Shown here in pieces: positions 1 through 7,446 of a stretch of 18,314 nt of DNA. The number at the start of each line of letters is the position of its first letter. The stretch's first letter is position 1. Position numbers and translations under genes: made by a program. Under the pieces are notes generated by a model. That model made no database searches and was not told where the DNA came from. It saw only the letters and a program-made list of their open reading frames with translations. This DNA comes from Bacillota bacterium (GTDB taxonomy: Bacteria; Bacillota; Desulfitobacteriia; Desulfitobacteriales; Desulfitobacteriaceae), in contig JAJZSC010000007.1 of the NCBI GenBank assembly GCA_021849995.1, forward strand, positions 1 through 18,314, given 5' to 3'.

Positions 1-957
1 GCAGAATGGATCAAGAAGAAAAAAGACAGTGATATTAAAAAAGTATTTGAAAATGAGGATAATAGATTTATCCTGATAATCGGTCCATGTTCTGCAGATA
101 ATGAAGATTCGGTCTGCGAATATATCGGAAAACTTGCCGAAGTTCAAGAGAAGGTAAAAGACTCGATCATTATGATACCAAGAATTTATACCAACAAGCC
201 TCGAACAACAGGCGAAGGCTATAAGGGCATGGTTCATCAACCAGACCCGAGTAAAGAACCAGATTTATACGAGGGTATCATAGCTATACGAAGATTGCAT
301 ATTAGAGCCTTAAGTGAATATCAAATGCCTGCAGCAGATGAAATGCTTTATCCAGAAAATTACACCTACCTTTCAGATCTGTTGGGATATATTGCAATCG
401 GAGCCCGTTCAGTTGAAAATCAACAGCATAGACTAGCCGTGAGTGGAGTTGAAACACCTGTAGGTATGAAAAATCCTACCAGTGGTGATCTATCAGTTAC
501 GCTCAATTCTATCCGGGCAGCACAAAACGGGCATTCTTTTATCTATAGTGGTTGGGAAGTAGAAACCACAGGCAATCCGCTAACACATGCGATATTAAGA
601 GGTGCGGTGGATTCCAATGGCAGGAATATTCCAAACTATCATTATGAAGATTTGATCTACTTTGCTCAAGAATATGAAAAACAAGAACTTTCTAATCCAG
701 CTATTCTAGTTGATACAAACCATGCTAATTCAATGAAACGTTATTATGAGCAGCCAAGAATTGCACGGGAAATCCTGATGAGTAGAAAATACGATTCTTT
801 CCTTAAGAAAATGATCAAAGGTTTAATGATTGAAAGCTATCTCGTAGAAGGTAGGCAAGGGATTGGTGAAAATATCTATGGCAAATCAATCACTGATGCG
901 TGCCTAGGATGGGAAAGTACCGAAAGACTGATCTATTATATTGCTGAAAATGTGTAA
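1..957 (+). CDS. 3-deoxy-7-phosphoheptulonate (DAHP) synthase, class I, 5'-truncated
   Basis: Condenses phosphoenolpyruvate and erythrose 4-phosphate to DAHP, the first step of the shikimate pathway; cytoplasmic. The reading frame is open from base 1, so the true start lies before the window; 318 residues are visible. By alignment to the E. coli AroF/G/H type, about 30 N-terminal residues are missing. The visible motifs are GPCSA (residues 28-32 of the fragment, including the metal-ligand Cys), NKPRTTGEGYKG (substrate and phosphate binding), a DTNHANS block with the metal-ligand His at about residue 241, and VEGRQ near the end. No ACT or chorismate mutase extension is fused at the C-terminus, so any feedback control would be of the AroF/G/H type. 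A terminator follows about 145 bases after the stop. The paralogue (AroF, G or H) cannot be chosen. The family call is very secure. Confidence 0.95.
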   Translation, partial: AEWIKKKKDSDIKKVFENEDNRFILIIGPCSADNEDSVCEYIGKLAEVQEKVKDSIIMIPRIYTNKPRTTGEGYKGMVHQPDPSKEPDLYEGIIAIRRLHIRALSEYQMPAADEMLYPENYTYLSDLLGYIAIGARSVENQQHRLAVSGVETPVGMKNPTSGDLSVTLNSIRAAQNGHSFIYSGWEVETTGNPLTHAILRGAVDSNGRNIPNYHYEDLIYFAQEYEKQELSNPAILVDTNHANSMKRYYEQPRIAREILMSRKYDSFLKKMIKGLMIESYLVEGRQGIGENIYGKSITDACLGWESTERLIYYIAENV

Positions 958-1102
958 AATTATCTCTTCTTTAGTGACAATGCAGGAAATTACAGGAATA
1001 CCAAAGCAAGAATCCTAAGAAATAACTAACTTTGGTAGGGAAGCTATAGTTCCTAAGACGGTTTGAAGAGAGCTTCTAGCAAGCAATTAATTTCTAACAA
1101 AA

Positions 1103-1147
1103 AAGCGACCAAGTACATGATAGATGTATTAGGTCGCTTCTTTTATG
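1103..1147 (+). terminator. Rho-independent terminator after DAHP synthase
   Basis: AAGCGACC (1103-1110) pairs with GGTCGCTT (1132-1139), and the inner AAGTACAT/ATGTATT segments extend the stem. A T-rich tract (CTTTT) follows. On the other strand the A-run before the stem would also give a T-run, so it could work in both directions, but no minus-strand gene is seen nearby. It isolates the DAHP synthase transcript from the downstream repair operon. Confidence 0.8.
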
Positions 1148-1165
1148 TTTTCCACAATTTACTTC

Positions 1166-1194
1166 TGCATACTGCCTTTAAGAAGTTATATAAT
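1166..1194 (+). promoter_or_regulatory. Putative sigma-A promoter of the dnaE-DUF72-UDG operon
   Basis: A perfect -10 hexamer TATAAT lies at 1189-1194. The best -35 at 17-bp spacing is the poor TGCATA at 1166-1171 (3 of 6 matches). The expected transcription start near 1201 falls at the edge of the first LexA-type palindrome, which is a good geometry for repression. The -10 is well supported; the -35 is weak. Confidence 0.55.
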
Positions 1195-1202
1195 AACCAT
1201 AA

Positions 1203-1214
1203 GAACATTTGTTC
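1203..1214 (+). promoter_or_regulatory. LexA (DinR) operator, box 1
   Basis: The sequence GAACATTTGTTC is an exact GAAC-N4-GTTC palindrome, the core of the Gram-positive SOS box. It lies immediately downstream of the TATAAT -10 element, over the expected transcription start. A second box lies 19 bp further on, centre to centre. Confidence 0.8.
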
Positions 1215-1221
1215 ATGAACC

Positions 1222-1233
1222 GAACACTAGTTC
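1222..1233 (+). promoter_or_regulatory. LexA (DinR) operator, box 2
   Basis: GAACACTAGTTC, preceded by C as in the extended consensus CGAAC, is a second exact GAAC-N4-GTTC palindrome. Box-to-box spacing of 19 bp is nearly two helical turns, allowing two LexA dimers on the same face. An extra GAAC half-site (1217-1220) sits between them. It lies 23 bases before the dnaE start codon. Confidence 0.8.
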
Positions 1234-1256
1234 AACCAGTGAAAGGGGCTTAAGAT

Positions 1257-4200
1257 ATGACCTTCGTTCACTTGCATGTACATTCCGAATATAGTTTCCT
1301 GGATGGAGCGTGCAGGCTTAAAAGTTTAGTTCAACGAGCCAAGGAGTTCGGGATGCCGGCAGTCGCCCTTACCGATCATGGAGGTCTATACGGTGCAGTT
1401 GAATTCTATGAATTGGCCCGTGAAGCTGGGATTAAACCAATCATTGGCTGTGAAGTGTACGTTGTCCCTACAAGCCGGTTTGAGAAATCTAAAGATGAAA
1501 ACGTGTATTATCATTTGATTCTGCTGGCCAAAAACCATCACGGGTATGAAAACTTAGTCGAGTTGGTCAGCCGCTCACACCTAGAAGGGTTTTACTATAA
1601 GCCAAGAGTTGACAAGGAACTGCTTTCCCAATATTCGGAAGGGCTTATTGCTTTGAGTGGTTGTCTCACTGGGGAGATTCCCCAGTTATTGCATAAAGGT
1701 CGATATAAGGAAGCTTTGTATAGTGCACTTGACTACCAGAAGATCTATGGACAAGAAAATTTTTATTTGGAACTACAGAACCACGGTCTTAAAGAAGAAA
1801 TTAGGTTAAACGGCCTCATAAAAGAACTAGCTGTTGAAACTAGCATTCCTCTGGTAGCAACTAATGATGTGCATTATCTTAACCGGGAGGGAGCTTTACT
1901 CCAGGAACTATTAGTTTCCATCCGGACGTTAAAACCGGTGCATCAACCGAATAACGCCAAATTACCGAACCAAGAGTTTTATCTTAAGTCTCCTGAAGAA
2001 ATGAAGAAATTATTTTGGAACAATCCGGAAGCCCTTACAAATACACTCAAAATCAGTCAACAGTGTAATCTCCAATTAGACTTTGGTACTCTGAGGCTTC
2101 CTCTCTTTTCTGTTCCTGATGATCTAAATCAAGACGAATATCTTTCTCAACTTTGCCATAAAGGTATGCTTAAGCGTTATCCATCATTAACGCCAGAAAT
2201 CCAAATGCGCCTGGAAAAGGAACTAAACATAATACGCAAGATGAACATGGCCTCTTACTTTTTGATAGTAGCCGATTTAGTTGCTTTTGCCCGGGAGAAC
2301 GGGATCCCCATTGGACCTGGACGGGGTTCGGCGGGTGGAAGTCTCGTTGCCTACGTTTTGGGGATTACTAATATCGATCCGATTAAATACAACCTCTTTT
2401 TTGAGCGTTTTCTTAATCCTGAACGACTGGATCTGCCGGATATTGATCTTGACTTCTGCCAACGCCGACGAGAAGAAGTTCTTTCCTATTTATACAGAAA
2501 ATATGGAACGGACAATTTAGCCCAGATTGGGATCTTTAGTACTTTGGGTGCGAGAGGCGCTGTACGCGATGTGGGCAAAGCGTTGAAAGTCCCGGAGCGA
2601 TTAGTAGACCTAGTAGCGAGAAATCTCCCTCGTTTCTCAGGCTATGGCGGAATAGAACATGCTCTGGCGACTCTGCCGGAGTTTAAGGAGTTTCCTTTAC
2701 AGGATGAGCCCTTTCGCAGCTTGATTGAGAAGGCGAGCTGTGTAGAAGGAATTGTAAGGCATACTTCAATCCATGCAGCAGGAGTTGTTATTGGTCAAGG
2801 TAAGTTAAACCGTTTAGTCCCCCTTCAATCAGCCCCGGGAGGGGAAATTGTTACCCAGTACGGCCCGGAAAGCCTGGAAGCCTTAGGTTTAGTAAAGATT
2901 GACCTGCTTGGTTTAAGAAACCTTACTATTATCGATGATACTTTGAAACTAATCGAAAAAACTAGAATGGTTCATTTAAGCCCGGAGACCATACCTTTAG
3001 ATGATGTTACTACGTACCGGTTACTACAAAAGGGAGATACCTTGGGTTGTTTCCAATTAGAAAGTACCGGTATGCGAAGGTTACTTAAGAAATTAACACC
3101 TAGGAACCTAGCTGATGTCATTGCCATTCTCGCATTATACCGTCCCGGGCCTTGGGAGAGTGGGATGGTGGATAGCTTTTTGAAACGGCGTCATGGCGAG
3201 GAAGTGGTTACTTATCCTCATCCTAGCCTGGAGCCTGTGTTAAAAGATACTTATGGGATTGTACTTTTTCAGGAGCAGGTGATGCAGATTGCTCATACCG
3301 CTGCAGGATATAACATGGGGAAAGCAGATCTCTTAAGAAGAATAATTGCTAAAAAAGGAATAGACTTGGGTGAACATGAACAGAGGTTTATTAAGGGATG
3401 CTTACAAAATGGTATAGGTAGAGAAGCAGCACTCCAGATCTTTAACGCTCTAACCAAGTTTACCGGGTATAGCTTCAATAAGGCTCACAGTGTGGCTTAT
3501 GCCCATATTTCATATCAATGTGCTTATCTAAAGGCCAATTACCCTGTGGAATATTATGCTTCCCTTTTGAGCAGCATGACAGGTTATTATAGCTTGTCTG
3601 TATATGTGGAAGAAGCAAGAAGAAAAGGGATCAAGCTTTTACCTCCTGATGTAAATAATAGCACAGCTTATTTTTCAGTGGATAACAGTTGCATCCGGGT
3701 TGGTTTTGCCTTGATTAAAGGGGTAGGTGGGCAATCTATTCAGGTCATCCTAAAGGAGAGGAAACGGGGCGGAACATTCCCTACATTTGATGATTTCTGT
3801 AACCGGATTGATCTAAAAGTTGTAAACCGTGCGGTTATAACTAACCTAATCAAGGTGGGTGCGTTTGATTCCTTGGGCTTAAATAGGGCTCAGTTGTTGG
3901 GTAACCTGGATAACATTCTAAAGGCTGTTCGTAAGAAGCAAAAAGTAAGAGCGAGCGGACAACTCAGTTTTTGGGATTTGGGCCTTGAAGAGAGAGAATG
4001 CGGATTCGAATACTATTTGAATTTCCCTGATTATACATTCGAAGAGAAAGCTCGGCTGGAACGGGAATTGTTAACGATTTCAATCTGGGAACATCCACTT
4101 GCGGAGTACAAAAACCTCCTTAGTAAGCTGAGAATTACGGGCTTTGACCGGCTTAGTACGCTTCCGGAGGGAAGCAGCGTCACTGTGGCTGGGATAGTAG

Positions 4201-4445
4201 TAAATTTCCGCCGACAACCGACAAAGAATAAAGATTACATGCTTTTCATGCTCTTAGAAGATCAATTTGCTCAGGTTGAGGTTATATTGTTTCCTAGCAT
4301 ATACCAAAAGTGCTTATACGAACTGAATCCTCAAGGCATAATAGTTAAGGGCAAACTTATGTTTGAAGGTGACTACCCCAAGATTATGGGTGAGAGTATT
4401 CAAGCTATTGAAACTTTAGAAAAGAAGACTGGAAAAAAGAGTTAA
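1257..4445 (+). CDS. dnaE: DNA polymerase III alpha subunit, DnaE type, LexA-controlled
   Basis: Template-directed DNA polymerase of the C family; cytoplasmic. The ATG at 1257 has AAAGGGG eight bases upstream. Layout: an N-terminal PHP domain (HLHVHSEYS at residues 5-13, LTDHGGLYG near 38-46, NDVHYL near 203-208) that keeps several metal-ligand motifs; palm with GPGRGSAGGS (about 354-363), PDIDLDF (about 393-399, two catalytic Asp) and KIDLLGLR (about 548-555, third Asp); fingers and helix-hairpin-helix region; a candidate sliding-clamp motif QLSFW near residue 901; and a C-terminal OB fold (about 975-1055). At 1062 residues it is shorter than E. coli DnaE (1160) and stops just after the OB fold, so a tau-binding tail seems absent. 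Two LexA boxes and two downstream repair-type genes point to a damage-inducible role rather than, or as well as, replication. No imuA or imuB is adjacent, so the ImuC/DnaE2 label is not applied. Confidence 0.93.
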   Translation: MTFVHLHVHSEYSFLDGACRLKSLVQRAKEFGMPAVALTDHGGLYGAVEFYELAREAGIKPIIGCEVYVVPTSRFEKSKDENVYYHLILLAKNHHGYENLVELVSRSHLEGFYYKPRVDKELLSQYSEGLIALSGCLTGEIPQLLHKGRYKEALYSALDYQKIYGQENFYLELQNHGLKEEIRLNGLIKELAVETSIPLVATNDVHYLNREGALLQELLVSIRTLKPVHQPNNAKLPNQEFYLKSPEEMKKLFWNNPEALTNTLKISQQCNLQLDFGTLRLPLFSVPDDLNQDEYLSQLCHKGMLKRYPSLTPEIQMRLEKELNIIRKMNMASYFLIVADLVAFARENGIPIGPGRGSAGGSLVAYVLGITNIDPIKYNLFFERFLNPERLDLPDIDLDFCQRRREEVLSYLYRKYGTDNLAQIGIFSTLGARGAVRDVGKALKVPERLVDLVARNLPRFSGYGGIEHALATLPEFKEFPLQDEPFRSLIEKASCVEGIVRHTSIHAAGVVIGQGKLNRLVPLQSAPGGEIVTQYGPESLEALGLVKIDLLGLRNLTIIDDTLKLIEKTRMVHLSPETIPLDDVTTYRLLQKGDTLGCFQLESTGMRRLLKKLTPRNLADVIAILALYRPGPWESGMVDSFLKRRHGEEVVTYPHPSLEPVLKDTYGIVLFQEQVMQIAHTAAGYNMGKADLLRRIIAKKGIDLGEHEQRFIKGCLQNGIGREAALQIFNALTKFTGYSFNKAHSVAYAHISYQCAYLKANYPVEYYASLLSSMTGYYSLSVYVEEARRKGIKLLPPDVNNSTAYFSVDNSCIRVGFALIKGVGGQSIQVILKERKRGGTFPTFDDFCNRIDLKVVNRAVITNLIKVGAFDSLGLNRAQLLGNLDNILKAVRKKQKVRASGQLSFWDLGLEERECGFEYYLNFPDYTFEEKARLERELLTISIWEHPLAEYKNLLSKLRITGFDRLSTLPEGSSVTVAGIVVNFRRQPTKNKDYMLFMLLEDQFAQVEVILFPSIYQKCLYELNPQGIIVKGKLMFEGDYPKIMGESIQAIETLEKKTGKKS

Positions 4446-4510
4446 AAACAAAACGTGGGGGAATTTCATAAAAATTGAGGCGAATTTATAATAAACAAGA
4501 GGTGAGGTCG

Positions 4511-5299
4511 ATGATTCTGATTGGTACGGCGGGTTACAACTATGAAGATTGGATAGGGCCGTACTATCCCGAGGGAATTGACAAAAAAGAGATGCTTTCC
4601 TTTTATGCCAAGGAGTTTCCTTTTACTGAGGTAAATTCAAGTTATTACCGGATGCCGAACCGGTTTATGTTTTATCATATGCAAGCCAAAACTCCAGCTA
4701 ATTTTAAGTTTGTGATTAAAGCTCATAAGAGCCTGACCCATGAGCGAGAGGATAATGCCAAGGAGTTTGAAGAGTTTAAAGCTGCCCTTCAGCCCTTAAT
4801 CGAAACAGAGAAGTTTGGTTGCGTCCTGGCGCAGTTTCCAAGCAGTTTCCGCAATAAAGACGAGAATCGTGATTATCTCAAGTTATTTCGAGATCGTATG
4901 GATAACCTTCCAATCGTAGTAGAATTTCGTCATGAAGAATGGATCAATGAAAATATATTTGAACTGTTGGAAGACGAAGGGCTAGGTTTTGTCTGTGTAG
5001 ATGAACCCCAATTTAAAACTTTGGTACCTCCGCAGGCAAGGGCAACTAGCAGGATTGGCTATGTTCGTTTTCATGGGAGAAACTATCAAAAATGGTGGCA
5101 GCACAAAGAAAGCCATGAACGTTATGATTACCTTTATTCTGAAGTAGAGTTGAAAGACTGGGTTCCTAAGATTAGGAAGATTGCTGAAAAGACAGAGAAA
5201 ACCTTTGTCAGTATGAATAACCACTATCGGGGACAAGCAGTTATCAATGGCAGGATGCTGCGTGAACTATTACAGGAAGAATTGGGGGATGTCCATTGA
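4511..5299 (+). CDS. DUF72 / YecE-family TIM-barrel protein
   Basis: The family has a TIM-barrel fold and no established biochemical activity. I chose the ATG at 4511 (262 residues) because GAGGTGAGG lies just upstream and the family typically begins within a few residues of the IGT-G-Y-W motif; an in-frame TTG at 4475 would add 12 residues with no better ribosome binding site. Visible family motifs are IGTAGYNYEDW at the N-terminus, EVNSSYYRMP, FKFVIKAHKSLTH, LAQFPSSF, VVEFRHEEW, YVRFHGRN and, near the end, NNHYRGQAVING. The first coding position is 65 bases after the dnaE stop, and the last bases overlap the start of the uracil-DNA glycosylase gene, so the three genes are probably one transcript. 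The neighbours suggest a role in DNA damage response; this is inference from context only. Confidence 0.9.
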   Translation: MILIGTAGYNYEDWIGPYYPEGIDKKEMLSFYAKEFPFTEVNSSYYRMPNRFMFYHMQAKTPANFKFVIKAHKSLTHEREDNAKEFEEFKAALQPLIETEKFGCVLAQFPSSFRNKDENRDYLKLFRDRMDNLPIVVEFRHEEWINENIFELLEDEGLGFVCVDEPQFKTLVPPQARATSRIGYVRFHGRNYQKWWQHKESHERYDYLYSEVELKDWVPKIRKIAEKTEKTFVSMNNHYRGQAVINGRMLRELLQEELGDVH

Positions 5300-5874
5300 C
5301 CTCAGAAGCTGTTACAATTGAAGATTTGCCCTCTCAGGCCATAGGCTGCCGACGCTGTGGATTGGGAGAAACCAGGAAATCAATTGTATTCGGCGAAGGA
5401 AACCTCCAAGCAGATATCATGCTGATCGGTGAAGCACCAGGAGAAAAGGAAGATGAAAGCGGTCAGCCTTTTGTAGGCCCTGCAGGAAGGATCTTAAACA
5501 AGGTTCTGGAGGAAGCCGGGATCAACCGGGAGGATGTTTATATCACCAGTGTTGTGAAATGCCGGCCTCCTAAAAACCGCCTTCCCAAGAAGGAAGAAGT
5601 TACGGCTTGTGTTCCGTATCTGGAACAGCAGATTAAACTCATCAATCCTAAGATTATAGTCTGCCTGGGTTCTCTGGCCGCTAAAACCATTATTGATCCT
5701 AAACTTAAAATAACCCAAGCACGTGGTCAATGGCTAGAAAAAAATGGGGTAAAAATGATCCCTACCTATCACCCGGCATCAATCTTTCACGACCAAGAAA
5801 AATTGGAGGCGATAAGAGAGGACTTTCGACGGGTAAAAGAAGCCTATCTTGCGTGGGCTTCTTCCCTTGACTGA
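5296..5874 (+). CDS. Uracil-DNA glycosylase, family 4 (UDGa type)
   Basis: Removes uracil from DNA to start base excision repair; cytoplasmic. It starts at TTG 5296, overlapping the DUF72 stop (TTGA), with a G-run (GGGGG, 5284-5288) upstream; no better in-frame start exists. The 192 residues carry the four Cys expected to hold a [4Fe-4S] cluster: C18, C21, C89 and C105. Motif GEAPG (45-49) is the family 4 active-site loop, followed by GQPFVGPAGR (56-65), VKCRPPKNR (87-95) and the DNA-binding HPA motif (159-161). Length is typical of the family. Overlap with the upstream gene suggests translational coupling, and a strong terminator follows about 60 bases after the stop. Together with the LexA boxes in front of dnaE, this makes a likely SOS-induced repair operon. 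Confidence 0.93.
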   Translation: MTSEAVTIEDLPSQAIGCRRCGLGETRKSIVFGEGNLQADIMLIGEAPGEKEDESGQPFVGPAGRILNKVLEEAGINREDVYITSVVKCRPPKNRLPKKEEVTACVPYLEQQIKLINPKIIVCLGSLAAKTIIDPKLKITQARGQWLEKNGVKMIPTYHPASIFHDQEKLEAIREDFRRVKEAYLAWASSLD

Positions 5875-5933
5875 GGATGATTCTCCCAACTACTAATTTA
5901 TATAGATTTTTATATAGATATAGAAAGCCGTTG

Positions 5934-5976
5934 GGGGGGCGCAGCGAAACTAAAGTTTCGATACGCCCCCTTTTTT
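5934..5976 (+). terminator. Strong Rho-independent terminator after the repair operon
   Basis: GGGGGCG (5935-5941) pairs with CGCCCCC (5964-5970), an inner CGAAAC/GTTTCG stem closes on TAAA, and six T follow (5971-5976). It separates the repair operon from the respiratory operon. Confidence 0.9.
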
Positions 5977-5982
5977 GTGTGA

Positions 5983-6086
5983 TGACAAAATGTCCCTGTT
6001 ATATTGTCACTAGTGAATTTTTGTCACCATAAAGCTTAGAATTATAGACCTATTATGTAATACAAAAAGAGTTGTTTTCTAGAAAA
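5983..6086 (+). promoter_or_regulatory. Candidate upstream activator binding region (dyads and TTGTCA repeats)
   Basis: The 417-base gap between the glycosylase and the surface protein gene holds several unexplained dyads ahead of a sigma-54 promoter. TGACAAAA (5983-5990) and TTTTTGTCA (6018-6026) form an inverted pair; TTGTCAC recurs at 6004 and 6021 (17 bases apart) and TTGTCA again at 6092; TCACTAGTGA (6007-6016) and TTTTCTAGAAAA (6075-6086) are perfect palindromes. The last is centred about 100 bp before the predicted start site, a normal distance for an NtrC-type activator. TTGTCA (6021) with TATAGA (6043) at 16-bp spacing could instead be a sigma-A promoter. Functional assignment is inference. 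Confidence 0.35.
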
Positions 6087-6156
6087 TAATTTTGTCATTA
6101 AGGTTTTTTACACAGAAAATTACATCTTTTTGAGAATTATATATTAATACTAAAAC

Positions 6157-6174
6157 TTGGCATAGTATTTGCTT
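6157..6174 (+). promoter_or_regulatory. Sigma-54 (-24/-12) promoter of the surface protein / respiratory operon
   Basis: TTGGCATAGTATTTGCTT matches the sigma-54 consensus TGGCAC-N5-TTGC except for T in place of the last C of the -24 box. The invariant GG (6159-6160) and GC (6171-6172) are exactly 12 bases apart. The expected start is near 6184, giving a leader of about 110 bases before the GTG start. A sigma-54 activator is encoded about 10 kb downstream on the same strand, and no other good -24/-12 element was found ahead of the genes of regions 3 and 4. Confidence 0.8.
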
Positions 6175-6291
6175 TATATATTAGTGAAAGTTAACACAAA
6201 GAAATAATAGGGGGTGTACTAATAAAAAATTAACCTTCAAAATTTTTATTATTTCCTACAAAACAAACAAAAATCAGAAAGGAGTGTACAT

Positions 6292-7434
6292 GTGAAAAAA
6301 CTAACTAAGAAAATTCCAGCTCTTATGCTTGCCGCAGCTTTCGCAGTCACCTCTACAGCGGCACCTGTGCTAGCCGCAAATGATGGGGTCTTGATGAAAG
6401 CACCAGCTAAAGATGCAGCTTTCGTCTTCGAAATGCCCGGGTTTCAAAATGTGCAAGCAAACAATCTCTTAGGGAAGCCAGTAATGATGAACGAGGGACT
6501 TGTAATCAGGCAGAGCCGCATAGAAAACGGCAAGATCATTATTCCTAAATCAGGTTTTTATTACACTACCAGAACAGGTACTGCGAGAATGTTAACTGGT
6601 CACAAAATCTTCATTCTTGGCAAAGAGTACACAATTGTTGATACCAAAACAAAATTAGATGTAATTACTGATGTTACCATTAAAAAGGGTGGTTCCTATC
6701 CTCTGGGTGATGGCAGCAAACACCTTGAATTATCAAGCATAGGTACAGACGGGAACGGTTTTCCTGCTGCTGAAGCTACCTTCCAGATCTTAAAACCATC
6801 AGGTAACTATTATGGTGCTTCGTTTGAATCATCCCCCAATTCTAAGCTGATTGATATTACTAAAGGTGCTCTAGCAAATGGCACTGGCAGAAAAACGGGA
6901 ACTTATTTCCCTGGTAAAGATGGTCAAAACTTCCATATCGAATACTATGGCTCCCCCGTAGGGATTAGCGGTCAGTCTTATTTAATCGCTGACAAAGTAA
7001 CTCCTGAAGATGCCCACGTTAAAGAGTTTGCAACCGGTGCAATTGTTGAAACTCTCTTATCTGAAAAACCTGCTGTGGAGATGCTTTTGGGTAAGGGTGA
7101 GTCGAAACCTGTTGGTGATTATACCGTAACCGTTACTGATTTCACTAATAATTCAGCAACCGTTGAACTAAAAGATAAAGAAGGTAAGGTTACCAAAAAG
7201 GTATTAGGTCCTTTGACAGAAGATTCCTTTAAATATTTGCCAGCTGATGAAATTACGAGAGACAAACTGGTTGTAAGACCTGAGAATAACAAAATTCAGG
7301 TTCAGTTGGATGCTTTCCGGAATCCTTTCCGTGATGGCAAAGTTGCTCTGGTTGGTTACACTGATTTGATCTCCTTGCCTAACCCAGGAAAATGGGTGAG
7401 CGATCCTCGGTTTATTGCTCGCCCCGACACCTGA
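6292..7434 (+). CDS. Secreted surface protein, N-terminal part (ends at an in-frame TGA)
   Basis: I do not recognise a named family. The start is GTG 6292, with AAAGGAG seven bases before; an ATG two bases earlier is followed directly by a stop. A clear Sec signal peptide (MKKLTKK, hydrophobic Ala-rich core, VLA-A cleavage after residue 28) predicts export. The mature part is rich in beta-type sequence, with Gly/Asn/Asp/Thr/Lys and no Cys. Residues about 260-320 (PAVEMLLGKGES, YTVTVTDF, VELKDKEGK) resemble a segment of the frame that continues after the stop (ENNEEIVL, FKIVIDDF, HVEDSKGN), suggesting a repeated domain. The 380-residue product lacks a membrane anchor, whereas the in-frame continuation to 7911 has one, so this is probably the first two thirds of a single anchored surface protein. 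It is the first gene behind the sigma-54 promoter. Confidence 0.75.
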   Translation: MKKLTKKIPALMLAAAFAVTSTAAPVLAANDGVLMKAPAKDAAFVFEMPGFQNVQANNLLGKPVMMNEGLVIRQSRIENGKIIIPKSGFYYTTRTGTARMLTGHKIFILGKEYTIVDTKTKLDVITDVTIKKGGSYPLGDGSKHLELSSIGTDGNGFPAAEATFQILKPSGNYYGASFESSPNSKLIDITKGALANGTGRKTGTYFPGKDGQNFHIEYYGSPVGISGQSYLIADKVTPEDAHVKEFATGAIVETLLSEKPAVEMLLGKGESKPVGDYTVTVTDFTNNSATVELKDKEGKVTKKVLGPLTEDSFKYLPADEITRDKLVVRPENNKIQVQLDAFRNPFRDGKVALVGYTDLISLPNPGKWVSDPRFIARPDT

Positions 7435-7446
7435 AGCACCTGTTCT

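Noticed and set aside
958..1102. T-box or riboswitch between the DAHP synthase and dnaE genes
   Set aside because: Only short hairpins are visible; no T-box core or known aptamer motif was found, and the terminator follows the gene rather than preceding one.
1257..4445. Calling the polymerase ImuC/DnaE2
   Set aside because: No imuA or imuB gene is adjacent, PHP motifs are well kept, and the phylogeny cannot be run here.
4475..4510. TTG start for the DUF72 gene at 4475
   Set aside because: The ATG at 4511 has a much better ribosome binding site and the family usually starts there.
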